Origin: Actinomycetota bacterium
Lineage (GTDB): Bacteria > Actinomycetota > Actinomycetes > JACCUZ01
Assembly (NCBI GenBank): GCA_030841035.1
Contig: JAVEDI010000022.1
Location: 1-64,000 of the forward strand
DNA: 64,000 bases
Reading direction: 5' to 3'
The notes under the pieces are model-generated. The model did not search any database. It was not told the origin of the DNA and saw nothing but the letters and a program-made list of their open reading frames with translations. Of the stretch, positions 18,232 to 28,206 are shown piece after piece. Within the stretch, counting starts at the first letter, position 1. Each line of letters starts with the position of its first letter. Made by a program: the position numbers and the translations under genes.

Positions 18232-20135
18232 GTCAGCGTCACCACCCCGACCGCGAGCAGGACGACGCCCGCCAGCAGCCCGGTGAGATAGGTCTGCACG
18301 TTGCCGGCCTGAGCCCGGCGGAGCAGCCCGGCGACGCGGGTCGCCTCGGTGCCCGAACCCGCGACGGCGGCGCCGATGACCCCGTCATCGGTCCAGCGGA
18401 CCGAACGCGCAGCGAGCCGGACCGGCCGCACGAACAGCCGGTCGTAGAGGTCGTCGACCCAGAAGGCCTCTTCGAGCGCTGGCCGCAGCCGCTGCAGCCG
18501 CAGGCTCGGGTCCCGCGAGGGGGCGCGCCGCCACACGGCCAGCACCGCGGCGAAGCCGCCGAGCGCCAGGACGATCGACAGCACCGAGGTGACCGCGCCG
18601 ATGTGCAGCGGCCTCGCCGGGAAGGCGGGGTCGAGCGGTGTGATGCCACCGGGCACCCGCTCGTCGAGGGACAGCCAGTGCGGCAACCAGCCGTGCCCGA
18701 GGCCCGCGAACCCGAGCAGAGCAGCCGGGACGGCAAGGACGACCAGCGGCCAGCGCATCGCCGGCGAGGACTCGTGCACCGCGATCCCGCTGCGGGGGGC
18801 GTCGAAGAACGTCATGAGCCACAGGCGGGTGACGTACGCCGCGGTCACGGCGATCGTGAGCAGGCCCACCACCAGCACCAGCCACGCCGCCCACGACGCC
18901 ACCGGCCCCTCGTGCAGCGCCGCCTCCTCGGCGGCACCGAGCACCGCCTCCTTGGAGAAGTAGCCGGAGAACGGAGGCAGGCCGGTGAGGGCGGCGAGGC
19001 CGACCGTCATGGTCGCGAAGGTGACCGGCATCGCCTTGCGCAGGCCACCCATGTCGCGCAGCAGGTTGGTGCCGACGGCATGGATCACCGAGCCGGCGGC
19101 CAGGAAGAGCAGCGCCTTGAAGGCCGCGTGGGTCAGCAGGTGGAAGACCGCCGCGGTCGCGGAACCCACCGCGAGGGCCGCCAGCATGTAGGCGAGCTGG
19201 CTGACCGTCGAGTAGGCCAGCACCCGCTTGATGTCGTCCTGGGCCAGGGCCGCGAGGGCCGCGCCGAGCATCGTGACGCAGGCGATGACCGCCATGACGG
19301 CCAGCGTGACGGGAGCCGCGAGGAAGACCGGATAGAGCCGGGCGACGAGGTAGATGCCGGCCGCCACCATCGTCGCCGCGTGGATCAGGGCGCTGATCGG
19401 AGTGGGGCCGGCCATCGCGTCGGGCAGCCACACGTGCAAGGGGAACTGCGCCGACTTGCCGACCACACCGCACAGCAGCAGCAGCGTCGCGACCGTGACC
19501 GTGTGCTCGGACAGGCGCCCGGCCTCGCCGACGGCGTGGCTGATCCGGAAGCTGCCTGCGGCGACTCCGAGGGTGAAGATGCCGAAGAGGAAGCCGACGT
19601 CACCGAGCCGGGTGACCACGAACGCCTTGACCGCGCTGCGCTGCGCGTCGGGCTGCTCCCAGTGGTGGCCGATCAGGAAGTAGGAGCAGACCCCCATGAC
19701 CTCCCAGCCGACGAGCAGGACGAGCAGGTCGTCGGCGAAGACCACCAGCATCATCGCGGCGGTGAACAGGGAGACGAACGCGGCGTAGGAGGAGTAGCGC
19801 GGGTCGCCCTTGAGGTAGGCGACGGAGTAGACCTGCACCGCCAGCGCGACGACGCCGACCGCGACCGCGACCAGGGCCGCGAGACCGTCGACGCGCAGGT
19901 CGACGCCGATCGGCAACGTGCCCGTCGGCACCGAGGCGAGGTGCGCCGAGTCGCCGTAGCGGCCCGTCGCGCCGGCGGTCACCGCTTGCGCGGCGGGCCA
20001 GAGCACCGCGAGCAGGGCGACAGCCGCGCCGCTGACCGCGACGGGAACCGCCGTGCGCGGCCGGCGCCCTCCGGTGAAGAACCCGGCCACCGCCGCGAGG
20101 AACGGCGCGAGGACGGCCACGTAGACCGGCGTCAC
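18228..20135 (-). CDS. nuoL2: Complex I-like subunit L, second copy
   Basis: Largest antiporter-like subunit, 635 residues, with the C-terminal lateral helix region expected of NuoL. Key motifs: [17 protein letters not shown] with the conserved Glu near 145, [18 protein letters not shown] with the Lys near 225, and [21 protein letters not shown] start within the nuoK2 stop (GTGA overlap). Compared with the main-operon NuoL (643 residues) it is similar in length but clearly different in sequence. Confidence 0.95.
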   Translation of the reverse strand: MTPVYVAVLAPFLAAVAGFFTGGRRPRTAVPVAVSGAAVALLAVLWPAAQAVTAGATGRYGDSAHLASVPTGTLPIGVDLRVDGLAALVAVAVGVVALAVQVYSVAYLKGDPRYSSYAAFVSLFTAAMMLVVFADDLLVLLVGWEVMGVCSYFLIGHHWEQPDAQRSAVKAFVVTRLGDVGFLFGIFTLGVAAGSFRISHAVGEAGRLSEHTVTVATLLLLCGVVGKSAQFPLHVWLPDAMAGPTPISALIHAATMVAAGIYLVARLYPVFLAAPVTLAVMAVIACVTMLGAALAALAQDDIKRVLAYSTVSQLAYMLAALAVGSATAAVFHLLTHAAFKALLFLAAGSVIHAVGTNLLRDMGGLRKAMPVTFATMTVGLAALTGLPPFSGYFSKEAVLGAAEEAALHEGPVASWAAWLVLVVGLLTIAVTAAYVTRLWLMTFFDAPRSGIAVHESSPAMRWPLVVLAVPAALLGFAGLGHGWLPHWLSLDERVPGGITPLDPAFPARPLHIGAVTSVLSIVLALGGFAAVLAVWRRAPSRDPSLRLQRLRPALEEAFWVDDLYDRLFVRPVRLAARSVRWTDDGVIGAAVAGSGTEATRVAGLLRRAQAGNVQTYLTGLLAGVVLLAVGVVTLT

Positions 20136-20491
20136 GTGGCGACCGCCTGCTCGTCAGCCGTCACGGGCAGCGCCGTCGGCGGGTCGGTCTCGCGCAGGTC
20201 GGTGAGGCCGTCGAGCTCCACCGTGGCCCGGTTGCGGAAGACGAGCAGCACGATCGCGAGCCCCAGCCCGATCTCGGCGGCCGCGATGGTGATGACGAAG
20301 AGCGTGAACACCTGCCCGGCGAGCAGGCCGTCGCGCAGGTAGACGTCGAACGCGACGAGGTTCAGATTGACCGCGTTGAGCATCAGCTCGACCGCCATGA
20401 GCACGAGGATCGCGTTGCGCCGGGCCAGGACGCCGTAGACCCCCAGGGCGAACAGCAGAGCCCCCACCATCAGCGGCATCAACAGCGGCAT
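20132..20491 (-). CDS. nuoK2: Complex I-like subunit K, second copy
   Basis: Small membrane subunit, 119 residues, three helices. The two buried glutamates are present in [15 protein letters not shown] (helix 2) and [15 protein letters not shown] (helix 3). About 20 residues longer than the main NuoK owing to a hydrophilic tail (about 95-119). The ATG overlaps the nuoJ2 stop. Confidence 0.95.
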   Translation of the reverse strand: MPLLMPLMVGALLFALGVYGVLARRNAILVLMAVELMLNAVNLNLVAFDVYLRDGLLAGQVFTLFVITIAAAEIGLGLAIVLLVFRNRATVELDGLTDLRETDPPTALPVTADEQAVAT

Positions 20492-21039
20492 CAGTCACCG
20501 CTGCGGGTGTCGAGGGGAACGGGGTCAGGCGAGATGTCGCGCCGGGACAGCACGATGGCGCCGACCAGGGCGGCCAGCAGCAGGAGGGAGAGCACCTCGA
20601 ACGGCAGCACCCAGCTGCCGAAGATGGCCTCGCCCGCCTGCCGTGCCGATCCGGCGACGTGGTCACCCGACAGGTCGATGCGCGCGCCACGGAAGGAGTC
20701 GACCAGCGACGCGACGAGCACTCCGGCGACCGCGGCGGCAGTGACGGCCGCGGCGACCTGCTGGCCGCGGGAGGAGTCCAGCTCGTCGGACGCCCCGATC
20801 GGCGCGCGCGTGAGCATCAGGCCGAACAGCAGCAGCACGACCACCGCACCGACATAGATGAGCACCTGCACCCACGCGACGAACTCAGCCGAGAGCAGCA
20901 GGAAGCAGCCGGCCACCGCTCCGAGCGTCAGCACCAGCCACAGTGCCGCGTGCACGAGGTGGCGGGTGGTGACGACCAGCACGCCGGAGCCGACGGCGAC
21001 CACGCCGAGCAGCGCGAACAGCACCTCGACCGTGCTCAC
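20491..21039 (-). CDS. nuoJ2: Complex I-like subunit J, second copy
   Basis: Membrane subunit, 182 residues and five helices, with the family segment [20 protein letters not shown] (TM3, near 57), whose pi-bulge region couples quinone chemistry to proton transfer. It lacks the long C-terminal extension of the main-operon NuoJ (265 residues). GTG start overlaps the nuoI2 stop (GTGA). Confidence 0.94.
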   Translation of the reverse strand: MSTVEVLFALLGVVAVGSGVLVVTTRHLVHAALWLVLTLGAVAGCFLLLSAEFVAWVQVLIYVGAVVVLLLFGLMLTRAPIGASDELDSSRGQQVAAAVTAAAVAGVLVASLVDSFRGARIDLSGDHVAGSARQAGEAIFGSWVLPFEVLSLLLLAALVGAIVLSRRDISPDPVPLDTRSGD

Positions 21040-21569
21040 CCGTCGGCCGGCTCGGGGCGGTCCGGCTTCTCGAGCGACTTGAGCGCCGCGTCGAGCTCCT
21101 TGGGGGGTGGGCCCTGGCTGTCCAGCGCGGGCGGGGCGGGCACGGTGGCCATCCAGTCGCCGAGCCGGCCCTTCTCGTGCGTCAGGTTGCGGATGTCGAG
21201 CTCGGCGTACTCGAACTCGGGTGACCAGAACAACGCGTCGAACGGGCAGACCTCGATGCAGATGCCGCAGTACATGCACAGCGAGAAGTCGATGGCGAAC
21301 CGGCCCAGCACGTTGCGCTGCCGCTCGCGCCCGCCGGGCGCCGCGGGGATGGTCTCCTTGTGCGAGTCGATGTAGATGCACCAGTCCGGGCACTCGCGCG
21401 CGCACAGCATGCACACGGTGCAGTTCTCCTCGAGCAGCGCGATCACGCCGCGGCTGCGCGGCGGCAGCTCGGGCTTGACGTCGGGGTACTGGTCCGTGAC
21501 CGCCGGCCGCGTCATCGTGCGCAGCGTGACGGCCAGTCCCCTGACCAGTCCGGTTCCCGGCACCTTCAT
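21036..21569 (-). CDS. nuoI2: Complex I-like subunit I, second copy (2 x 4Fe-4S)
   Basis: Peripheral iron-sulphur subunit of 177 residues. Both ferredoxin motifs are complete: [18 protein letters not shown] (near 50) and [16 protein letters not shown] (near 97), so clusters N6a and N6b should form and pass electrons towards NuoB2. In complexes without NuoEFG this subunit is a likely entry point for ferredoxin electrons. 14 nt separate it from nuoH2. Confidence 0.95.
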   Translation of the reverse strand: MKVPGTGLVRGLAVTLRTMTRPAVTDQYPDVKPELPPRSRGVIALLEENCTVCMLCARECPDWCIYIDSHKETIPAAPGGRERQRNVLGRFAIDFSLCMYCGICIEVCPFDALFWSPEFEYAELDIRNLTHEKGRLGDWMATVPAPPALDSQGPPPKELDAALKSLEKPDRPEPADG

Positions 21570-21582
21570 CGGGTCACGTCCC

Positions 21583-22542
21583 TCATGTGATGAGCACCTC
21601 CACGACGCCGGTCAGCGCCAGCTGCAGCAGGGCGACCGGTACCAGACCCTGCCACGAGAGCCGCTGCAGCTGGTCCTCGCGCAGCCGCGGGTAGGACACC
21701 CGCAGCCAGATCACGACGAAGGCCAGCACCATCGTCTTGATCAGCGTCCACAGCCAGCCGAGCGACTCGGCGTACGGCCCGTGCCACCCGCCCAGGAAGA
21801 GGACCGTCGTCAACGCGCACAGCACGACGATGCCGGCGTACTCGGCGAGCAGGAACAGCGCGAACCGCAGCCCGGTGTACTCGGTGTAGGCCCCGAAGAT
21901 GATCTCGCTGTCGGCGACCGGCATGTCGAACGGGGGTCGCTGCAGCTCGGCCAGGCCCGCGACGAAGAAGACGACCGCGCCAGGCAGCTGCCACAGCAGC
22001 CACCACGGCTGCCACTGCTGCACGATGCCCGACAGGGACAGCGTGCCGGCCGCCATCGCGACCGAGGCGGCCGCGAGGAGGAACGGAAGCTCGTAGGCCA
22101 TCAGCTGGGCCGCCGTGCGCAGGCCGCCCAGCAGGGAGAACTTGTTCGCGCTCGCCCAGCCCGCCATCAGCGAGCCGAGCACCCCGACGCCCATGACCGC
22201 GACCACGAAGAACAGGCCGAGGTCCAGGTCCTGCGCGACCAGGCCCGGCCCTACCGGGATCGCAACCAGCACGACGAGGTAGGGGATGAGCGCCACCGCC
22301 GGAGCGAGCTTGAACACCGTGGCGTCGGCCGCGGCCGGCACGATGTCCTCCTTCTGCGCGAACTTCACCCCGTCGGCCACCAGCTGGGCCCAGCCGTGGA
22401 AGCCGCCGGCGTACATCGGGCCGAGCCGTGACTGCATGTGCGCCATCGCCTTGTGCTCCGTCTGCCCGACCACCAGCGGCAGCACGAGGAAGGCCCCGAG
22501 CACCAGGAGCACCCGCAGTGCGCCCTCGAGCACGTCGATCAC
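21583..22542 (-). CDS. nuoH2: Complex I-like subunit H, second copy, altered glutamate loop
   Basis: Membrane subunit joining the two arms and forming the quinone chamber, 319 residues, about eight helices. Start GTG 22542 overlaps nuoC2. Most of the family pattern is kept ([51 protein letters not shown]). However, the cytoplasmic loop that normally reads [11 protein letters not shown] (as in the main NuoH) is [11 protein letters not shown] here: the first of the three glutamates is Val and the second Asp. Those residues shape the quinone site and the E-channel, so this copy may use another quinone geometry or couple differently. Confidence 0.94.
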   Translation of the reverse strand: MIDVLEGALRVLLVLGAFLVLPLVVGQTEHKAMAHMQSRLGPMYAGGFHGWAQLVADGVKFAQKEDIVPAAADATVFKLAPAVALIPYLVVLVAIPVGPGLVAQDLDLGLFFVVAVMGVGVLGSLMAGWASANKFSLLGGLRTAAQLMAYELPFLLAAASVAMAAGTLSLSGIVQQWQPWWLLWQLPGAVVFFVAGLAELQRPPFDMPVADSEIIFGAYTEYTGLRFALFLLAEYAGIVVLCALTTVLFLGGWHGPYAESLGWLWTLIKTMVLAFVVIWLRVSYPRLREDQLQRLSWQGLVPVALLQLALTGVVEVLIT

Positions 22543-23159
22543 GGCGCCGCCTCGGGTCGCGGGCCCCATGCCTGCGGGTCGGGGACGCCGGGCGGGCGGG
22601 TCTTGCGCCGCCCGGGTGACCCCGACCCTCGGGCCGGGAGCCCGACGTCCGCGTCGGACTCGCCCGGCTCCTTGGCTCCTGGCCACGCCTTCGCGGCCCG
22701 GGCGGCGAGCACGAAGCTCTTGCGCAGCGGGTGCCCCTCGAAACCGTCGGGCAGCAGCAGCGGCACGAGGTGCGGGTGACCGTCGAAGACCAGGCCGAAC
22801 ATCTCGAAGGTCTCCCGCTCGTGCCAGGACGCGCCCTTGAAGACCCCGGTCACGGTGGGCAGGCGCAGGTCGTCGGCCGGCACCCGCGTGCGCAGCAACA
22901 GGTGCTCACGACGCTCGACGCACCACAGGTGCGCCACGACGTCCAGCCCGGGCGCCTCGGCGACGTCGAGCTGGTCGACCGCGGTCAGCCAGTCGAAGAA
23001 GGTGAACCCGAGCGCGCGCGCCGCGGTGATCGCCTCGACCCAACGACCGGGGGGGACGTCGACGGTGTCCTGGCCGAGCGCTGACTCGACGGCGCAGTCG
23101 GGGCCGAGCCCCGCGACGAGGGCGTCACCCGGGCGCGCGCCGGGAGGCTCAGTCGTCAT
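22539..23159 (-). CDS. nuoC2: Complex I-like subunit C, second copy
   Basis: 30-kDa-type subunit of 206 residues from ATG 23159. The family signature [20 protein letters not shown] (near 115) is followed by [16 protein letters not shown]. The Pro/Gly/Arg-rich tail (about 165-206) is short and contains no NuoD-like sequence, so this is not a fused NuoCD. Its start lies inside the nuoB2 stop region (11-nt overlap) and its stop overlaps nuoH2, leaving no room for nuoD. Confidence 0.93.
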   Translation of the reverse strand: MTTEPPGARPGDALVAGLGPDCAVESALGQDTVDVPPGRWVEAITAARALGFTFFDWLTAVDQLDVAEAPGLDVVAHLWCVERREHLLLRTRVPADDLRLPTVTGVFKGASWHERETFEMFGLVFDGHPHLVPLLLPDGFEGHPLRKSFVLAARAAKAWPGAKEPGESDADVGLPARGSGSPGRRKTRPPGVPDPQAWGPRPEAAP

Positions 23160-23721
23160 CGCCGGCGGCGACCGAGCCGACGGTGGTCGAGGGGGCGTGG
23201 CCGGCGTACCGCTCCGGCAGCGACTCGGCGGCGATCTTGTCCTGCAGCCGCAGGATGCCCTGCAGCAGCGCCTCGGGCCGCGGCGGGCAGCCAGGGACGT
23301 AGACGTCGACGGGCACGATCTGGTCGACGCCCTTGGTGACGCAGTAGGAGTCCCAGTAGGGGCCGCCCGAGTTGGAACAGGCACCGAACGAGATGACGTA
23401 CTTGGGCTCGGGCATCTGGTCGTAGAGCCGCTGGATCGCCGGCGCCATCTTGTCGGTCACCGTGCCGGAGACCACCATCAGGTCGGCCTGGCGAGGTCCG
23501 GGCGCGAACGGGATGACACCCAGCCGGATGAAGTCGTGGCGCGACATCGACGACGCGATGAACTCGATCGCGCAGCACGCCAGCCCGAAGTTGAAGACCC
23601 AGAGGCTGTAGCGACGTCCCCAGTTGAGGATCAGCCGCATCGGCTCCGGCGCCAGCCGCTGCAGCGGCCCCAGCGTGGGGTGCGGCAGCTCCACCGCACT
23701 CACGACACGTTCCTGAGGCAC
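23149..23721 (-). CDS. nuoB2: Complex I-like subunit B, second copy (cluster N2)
   Basis: Holds the terminal cluster N2. It has 190 residues from GTG 23721; a GTG six codons later (23703) is an alternative. All four cysteines are present: the tandem pair in [10 protein letters not shown] (near 49), one in [12 protein letters not shown] (near 114) and one in [12 protein letters not shown] (near 143). Cluster N2 should therefore assemble, although the usual NuoD partner is not encoded in this operon. Confidence 0.95.
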   Translation of the reverse strand: MPQERVVSAVELPHPTLGPLQRLAPEPMRLILNWGRRYSLWVFNFGLACCAIEFIASSMSRHDFIRLGVIPFAPGPRQADLMVVSGTVTDKMAPAIQRLYDQMPEPKYVISFGACSNSGGPYWDSYCVTKGVDQIVPVDVYVPGCPPRPEALLQGILRLQDKIAAESLPERYAGHAPSTTVGSVAAGDDD

Positions 23722-23722
23722 G

Positions 23723-24094
23723 TCAGGTCCATGTCAGTACTCCCTTGCGCCAGGCGTAGAGCAGGCCGACGGCGATGAAGCCGAGGAAGACGAACATCTC
23801 GGCGAGCGTCGTCGCGCCGTAACCGGGCGCCGCGAAGACCGTCGCCCACGGGAACAGGTAGATCGCGTCGACGGCGAAGATGACGTAGAGGTAGGCGAAC
23901 ACGTAGTAGCGGATGTGGCTCTGGGCCCAGCCCTCCCCGACCGGGTCGACGCCGCATTCGTAGGTCGTGCGCTTGCCGGGCGCCGGCGCCGAGGGTCTCA
24001 GCAGGCGGTTCGCGGTGAGGGCAGCGGTGACGAACGACACTCCGACCAGCAGCACGACCCCGACGAGGGCGTAGTCACCGTAGAAGTCGTGCAT
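23723..24094 (-). CDS. nuoA2: Complex I-like subunit A, second copy
   Basis: First gene of the second operon: 123 residues, three helices (about 8-30, 65-85, 95-115). Family motifs [11 protein letters not shown] (near 47) and [20 protein letters not shown] (near 70) are kept, including the Cys of the switch loop. ATG 24094; CGGAGGTGCGAGCGG upstream provides a plausible ribosome site. It diverges from korA, whose start is 136 bp away. Confidence 0.94.
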   Translation of the reverse strand: MHDFYGDYALVGVVLLVGVSFVTAALTANRLLRPSAPAPGKRTTYECGVDPVGEGWAQSHIRYYVFAYLYVIFAVDAIYLFPWATVFAAPGYGATTLAEMFVFLGFIAVGLLYAWRKGVLTWT

Positions 24095-24218
24095 CCGCTC
24101 GCACCTCCGCTCGCTTGCGCGGCAGCCTAGCCCGTACGGCGGCCCGGCCCCGCGAGGCCTCCGGACAGGCCTCGAAGACACCCGCTGGACACCGGCCCTG
24201 CGCCGCGACACGCCGACG

Positions 24219-24224
24219 TAGAGT
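24219..24224 (+). promoter_or_regulatory. -10 box TAGAGT for leaderless kor operon
   Basis: TAGAGT (TAnnnT) ends 6 nt before the GTG of korA at 24231, and the 30 nt before the start contain no Shine-Dalgarno sequence. Transcription should begin at or beside the G of GTG. A -35 box is not obvious. Confidence 0.6.
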
Positions 24225-24230
24225 GCTGGT

Positions 24231-26090
24231 GTGGCCAAGGACGTCCAGCAGCTCGACCGGGTGATCATCCGCTTCGCCGGTGACTCCGGCGACGGCATGC
24301 AGCTCACCGGTGACCGGTTCACCACCGAGACGGCGTCGTTCGGCAACGACCTGTCCACGTTGCCGGACTTCCCCGCGGAGATCCGCGCGCCGGCCGGCAC
24401 GCTGCCCGGCGTCTCGGCGTTCCAGCTGCACTTCGCCGACCACGACATCATGACCCCCGGTGACCGGCCCGACGTGCTCGTCGCGATGAACCCCGCCGCG
24501 CTCAAGGCCAACCTGCGCGACCTGCCGCGCGGCGCCGACATCATCGTGAACACCGACGAGTTCACCAAGCGCAACCTCGCCAAGGTCGGCTACGAGACCA
24601 ACCCGCTCGAAGACGACTCCCTGCACGCCTACAACGTGCACTCGATCGGTCTCACCTCGATGACCGTCGAGGCCCTGAAGGGCATCGCGATCACCAAGAA
24701 GGAGGCCGAGCGGGCGAAGAACATGTTCGCGCTCGGCCTGCTGTCGTGGCTGTACAACCGGCCGACCGAGGGCACCATCAAGTTCCTCGAGTCCAAGTTC
24801 GCCCGCAACGCGGCGATCATGAAGGCGAACATCACCGCCTTCAACGCCGGGTGGAACTTCGGGGAGACGACCGAGGACTTCTCCGTCTCCTACGAGGTCA
24901 AGCCGGCTGCCCTGCCGGCGGGAAACTACCGGAACATGTCCGGCAACCTCGCGCTCGCCTACGGCCTGGTGGCCGCGTCGCAGCAGTCCGGGCTGCCGCT
25001 GTTCCTCGGCTCCTACCCGATCACGCCCGCCTCCGACGTCCTGCACGAGCTGTCCAAGCACAAGCGCTTCGGTGTGCGCACGTTCCAGGCAGAGGATGAG
25101 ATCGCCGCGGTCGGCGCCGCGCTGGGGGCGGCGTACGGCGGGTCGCTGGCCGTGACATCGACCTCCGGGCCCGGTCTGGCACTCAAGCAGGAGACCATCG
25201 GGCTGGGCGTCTCCCTGGAGCTGCCGCTCATCGTCATCGACGTGCAGCGCGCCGGGCCGTCGACCGGCATGCCCACCAAGACCGAGCAGGCCGACCTGTT
25301 GCAGGCGATGTTCGGGCGCAACGGCGAGGCCCCGGTGCCGATCGTCGCCCCGCGCTCGCCCGCCGACTGCTTCGAGACCGCACTGGAGGCGGTGCGGATC
25401 GCGACGACGTACCGGGTGCCCGTCATCATCCTGTCCGACGGTTACCTCGCGAACGGGTCCGAGCCGTGGCGCATCCCGGACGTCGAGGACCTGCCCGACC
25501 TGCGGGTGCCGTTCGCCACCGAGCACAACAAGACCTTCGAGGACGGCGCCACCGCCTTCTGGCCCTACCTGCGCGACCCGGAGACGCTCGCGCGGCCATG
25601 GGCGGTCCCCGGGACCGCCGGGCTCGAGCACCGCATCGGCGGCATCGAGAAGGCCGACGGCACCGGCAACATCTCCTACGACCCTGCCAACCACGACTTC
25701 ATGGTGCGCATCCGGCAGGCCAAGGTCGACGGAGTCGCGGCCACCATCCCGCCTCTGGAGGTCGACGACCCCAGCGGGCGCGCACGGGTGCTCGTGCTCG
25801 GGTGGGGATCTACCTACGGGCCGATCGGGGCAGCGTGCCGGATCGTGCGCGCGGACGGAGTCGACGTGGCGCAGGCCCATCTACGCCATCTGAACCCCTT
25901 CCCGAGCAACCTGGGCGAGGTGCTGCGGGGCTACGACACGGTGCTGGTACCGGAGATGAACCTCGGGCAGCTGGCCATGCTGGTGCGCGCGAAGTTCCTG
26001 GTCGACGCCATCGGCTACAACCAGGTGCGGGGTCTGCCGTTCAGCGCGGAGGAGCTCGCATCGGTGATCGAGGAGGTCGCGAAGCGGTGA
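24231..26090 (+). CDS. korA: 2-oxoacid:ferredoxin oxidoreductase, gamma-alpha fusion
   Basis: Large subunit, 619 residues. The gamma domain (about 1-200, VIIRFAGDSGDGMQLTGDRF) is fused to the alpha domain (about 225-600, GSYPITPASDVLHELS, TSTSGPGLALKQETIGL, QRAGPSTGMPTKTEQADL). This architecture matches 2-oxoglutarate:ferredoxin oxidoreductase (KorA) of aerobic actinobacteria, which makes succinyl-CoA and reduces ferredoxin, an oxygen-tolerant bypass of 2-oxoglutarate dehydrogenase. Other 2-oxoacids cannot be excluded. GTG start, leaderless. Divergent from the second nuo operon; no ferredoxin gene is seen in the window. Confidence 0.93.
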   Translation: MAKDVQQLDRVIIRFAGDSGDGMQLTGDRFTTETASFGNDLSTLPDFPAEIRAPAGTLPGVSAFQLHFADHDIMTPGDRPDVLVAMNPAALKANLRDLPRGADIIVNTDEFTKRNLAKVGYETNPLEDDSLHAYNVHSIGLTSMTVEALKGIAITKKEAERAKNMFALGLLSWLYNRPTEGTIKFLESKFARNAAIMKANITAFNAGWNFGETTEDFSVSYEVKPAALPAGNYRNMSGNLALAYGLVAASQQSGLPLFLGSYPITPASDVLHELSKHKRFGVRTFQAEDEIAAVGAALGAAYGGSLAVTSTSGPGLALKQETIGLGVSLELPLIVIDVQRAGPSTGMPTKTEQADLLQAMFGRNGEAPVPIVAPRSPADCFETALEAVRIATTYRVPVIILSDGYLANGSEPWRIPDVEDLPDLRVPFATEHNKTFEDGATAFWPYLRDPETLARPWAVPGTAGLEHRIGGIEKADGTGNISYDPANHDFMVRIRQAKVDGVAATIPPLEVDDPSGRARVLVLGWGSTYGPIGAACRIVRADGVDVAQAHLRHLNPFPSNLGEVLRGYDTVLVPEMNLGQLAMLVRAKFLVDAIGYNQVRGLPFSAEELASVIEEVAKR

Positions 26091-27181
26091 GCACACACGG
26101 AGCTGACAGGCCGGACACCCGGGCCGGACGGCTCGGGGCACTGGACCTGGTGCCGAAGGCGCGAGACGCACAGTCGGCCAAGGACTTCAAGACCGACCAG
26201 GAGGTGCGTTGGTGCCCGGGCTGCGGCGACTACGCGATCCTCGCGGCGGTGCAGTCCTTCATGCCCGAGCTCGGGCTCGCCAGGGAGAACATCGTCTTCG
26301 TGTCGGGCATCGGGTGCTCGTCGCGTTTCCCCTACTACATGGACACCTTCGGGATGCACTCCATCCATGGCCGGGCCCCGGCCATCGCGACCGGTCTGGC
26401 CGCGTCACGGCCCGACCTGTCCGTGTGGGTGGTGACGGGTGACGGTGACGCGCTCTCGATCGGCGGCAACCACCTCATCCACGCGCTGCGCCGCAACGTC
26501 AACCTCAAGATCCTGCTGTTCAACAACCGCATCTACGGGCTGACCAAGGGCCAGTACTCCCCCACGTCCGAGCTGGGCAAGATCACCAAGTCGACCCCGA
26601 TGGGCTCTCTCGACGCGCCGTTCAACCCGGTATCCCTCGCCCTCGGCGCGGAGGCGAGCTTCGTCGCCCGCTCCATCGACTCCGACCGCAAGCACCTCAC
26701 CTCGGTGCTGCGCGCAGCCGCCGAGCACCGGGGAACGGCTCTCGTCGAGATCTACCAGAACTGCAACATCTTCAACGACAACGCGTTCGAGGCCCTCAAG
26801 GACCCCGAGACCCGCGAGGACTTCACGATCCGCCTCGAGCACGGCCAGCCGGTCCGGTGGGGCGAGCAGGGGCAGCACGCCGTCGTGCGCGCGATCGACT
26901 CGTCGCTGAAGGTCGTCGACTCGGCCGACGTTGACCCGTCCGAGATCGTGGTCCACGACGCGCACGCCGAGGACCCGTCGCACGCCTTCGACCTGTCCCG
27001 CCTGGCCGACCAGACGCTCGCCCGCACGCCGATCGGGGTGTTCCGGGCGGTCGACCGTCCGGTGTACGACGACCTGATGCGCGCGCAGCTCGAGGAAGCC
27101 GCGCAGACGCAGGGCGCGGGCAACGCCACCGACCAGCTGACCGGGCTGCTGCAGGGCAGCGACACGTGGCGGGTCGGCTGA
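26087..27181 (+). CDS. korB: 2-oxoacid:ferredoxin oxidoreductase, beta subunit
   Basis: Thiamine-diphosphate subunit of 364 residues. Motifs: RWCPGCGDYAIL (near 42) and SGIGCSSRFPYYM carrying cluster cysteines, the TPP motif TGDGDALSIGGNHLIHALRR to NNRIYGLTKGQ (near 115-150), and a further Cys in YQNCNIFND. There is no fused ferredoxin domain, so reduced ferredoxin must be a separate protein. The GTG start overlaps the korA stop (GTGA), so subunits are made in equal amounts. Confidence 0.94.
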   Translation: MSTHGADRPDTRAGRLGALDLVPKARDAQSAKDFKTDQEVRWCPGCGDYAILAAVQSFMPELGLARENIVFVSGIGCSSRFPYYMDTFGMHSIHGRAPAIATGLAASRPDLSVWVVTGDGDALSIGGNHLIHALRRNVNLKILLFNNRIYGLTKGQYSPTSELGKITKSTPMGSLDAPFNPVSLALGAEASFVARSIDSDRKHLTSVLRAAAEHRGTALVEIYQNCNIFNDNAFEALKDPETREDFTIRLEHGQPVRWGEQGQHAVVRAIDSSLKVVDSADVDPSEIVVHDAHAEDPSHAFDLSRLADQTLARTPIGVFRAVDRPVYDDLMRAQLEEAAQTQGAGNATDQLTGLLQGSDTWRVG

Positions 27182-27246
27182 CAGCGGGCCCCTCCGCCGA
27201 GGTTCGACAGGATCAAACCGGTTAGACACTCCTGACGTCGTCGGGT

Positions 27247-27252
27247 TAGCGT
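27247..27252 (+). promoter_or_regulatory. -10 box TAGCGT for rarD
   Basis: TAGCGT is 6 nt before the GTG of rarD. A weak -35-like TTAGAC lies at 27222-27227, 19 nt upstream. No ribosome site, so probably leaderless and separate from korAB. Confidence 0.45.
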
Positions 27253-27258
27253 GAGGAC

Positions 27259-28182
27259 GTGACGGCGACGCGGCGGGGGACGGCGTACGGCGTCGCGGCG
27301 TACGTCATCTGGGGACTGTTCCCGCTGTACTGGCCGCTGCTGGAGCCGGCGTCCTCGCTGGAGATCGTCGCCAACCGCATCGTGTGGTCGCTGATCGTGG
27401 TCCTGGTGATCCTCGCGCTCACGCACGACTGGGCGTGGTTGCGGCCGTTCGCCCGCGACCGGGCGTCACAGTGGCGGCTGGCAGCGGCAGCGGTGCTCAT
27501 CACCATCAACTGGGTCGTGTTCATCTACGGCGTCAACAGCGGCCGGGTGGTCGAGACCTCACTGGGGTACTTCATCAACCCTCTCGTCACGGTGCTGATG
27601 GGCGTGTTCCTCCTCGGCGAGCGGTTGAGCCGCGCCCAGTGGGTCGCCGTGGCGCTGGGCGCCGCCGCGGTGCTCGTGCTGACGGTGGACTACGGGCGGC
27701 CACCGTGGATCGCGCTCGGGCTGGCCTTCTCCTTCGGCACCTACGGGTTGTTGAAGAAGCAGGTCGGGGCCAGGGTCGGGGCGGTCGCCTCGTTGTCGGT
27801 CGAGACCGCCATGATGTGTATGCCGGCCCTGGCAGTGCTCGTCGCCCTGGAGCTGCACGGCAGCAGCCACCTCGGGCACGAGGGCGTGGGCCACGCGGCG
27901 CTGCTGGCCAGCTCCGGAGTCGTGACCGCGATCCCGCTGCTGTTCTTCGCGGCGGCGGCGAGCCGGGTGCCGCTGACCGTGCTGGGGCTGATGCAGTACT
28001 TCGCGCCCGTGATGCAGTTCCTGATCGGCGTCCTCGTCTACGCCGAGCCGATGCCGCCGTCGCGGCTCGCCGGCTTCGCACTGGTGTGGGTGGCCCTCGT
28101 GGTGCTCTCGGTCGACGGGCTGCGCAACCGGCGTACCCGCCGCCGCGCCGCGGCGGGCGCCCAGGCCGAGGCACTCGTCTGA
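27259..28182 (+). CDS. rarD: RarD-type EamA/DMT transporter
   Basis: Inner-membrane permease of 307 residues with ten predicted helices in two EamA halves. RarD hallmarks are the N-terminal GVAAYVIWGLFPLYWPLL, NWVVFIYGVNSGRVVETSLG (near 83) and FFAAAASRVPLTVLGLMQYF (near 230). First named for a chloramphenicol-sensitivity phenotype; the true substrate is unknown. It converges on the polyprenyl synthase gene, with 24 nt between stops. Confidence 0.9.
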   Translation: MTATRRGTAYGVAAYVIWGLFPLYWPLLEPASSLEIVANRIVWSLIVVLVILALTHDWAWLRPFARDRASQWRLAAAAVLITINWVVFIYGVNSGRVVETSLGYFINPLVTVLMGVFLLGERLSRAQWVAVALGAAAVLVLTVDYGRPPWIALGLAFSFGTYGLLKKQVGARVGAVASLSVETAMMCMPALAVLVALELHGSSHLGHEGVGHAALLASSGVVTAIPLLFFAAAASRVPLTVLGLMQYFAPVMQFLIGVLVYAEPMPPSRLAGFALVWVALVVLSVDGLRNRRTRRRAAAGAQAEALV

Positions 28183-28206
28183 TGCCGGAGGAGCGACCCG
28201 CACGGA

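Noticed and set aside
16906-20342. Long open frames on the plus strand opposite nuoL2 and nuoM2 (up to about 580 codons)
   Set aside because: They are Gln/Arg/Glu/His-rich, lack any family motif, and mirror the GC3 pattern of the real minus-strand genes. The same applies to long frames opposite nuoD, nuoG and menD.
22539-23159. A hidden nuoD fused to nuoC2
   Set aside because: The 206-residue product ends in a Pro/Arg-rich tail, and no PQHPSTHG or related NuoD motif appears in any frame between nuoH2 and nuoB2.
24095-24230. A Rex operator between nuoA2 and korA
   Set aside because: No TTGTGAA-like half-site is present in this divergent region; nor did I see one before nuoA (44970-45113).
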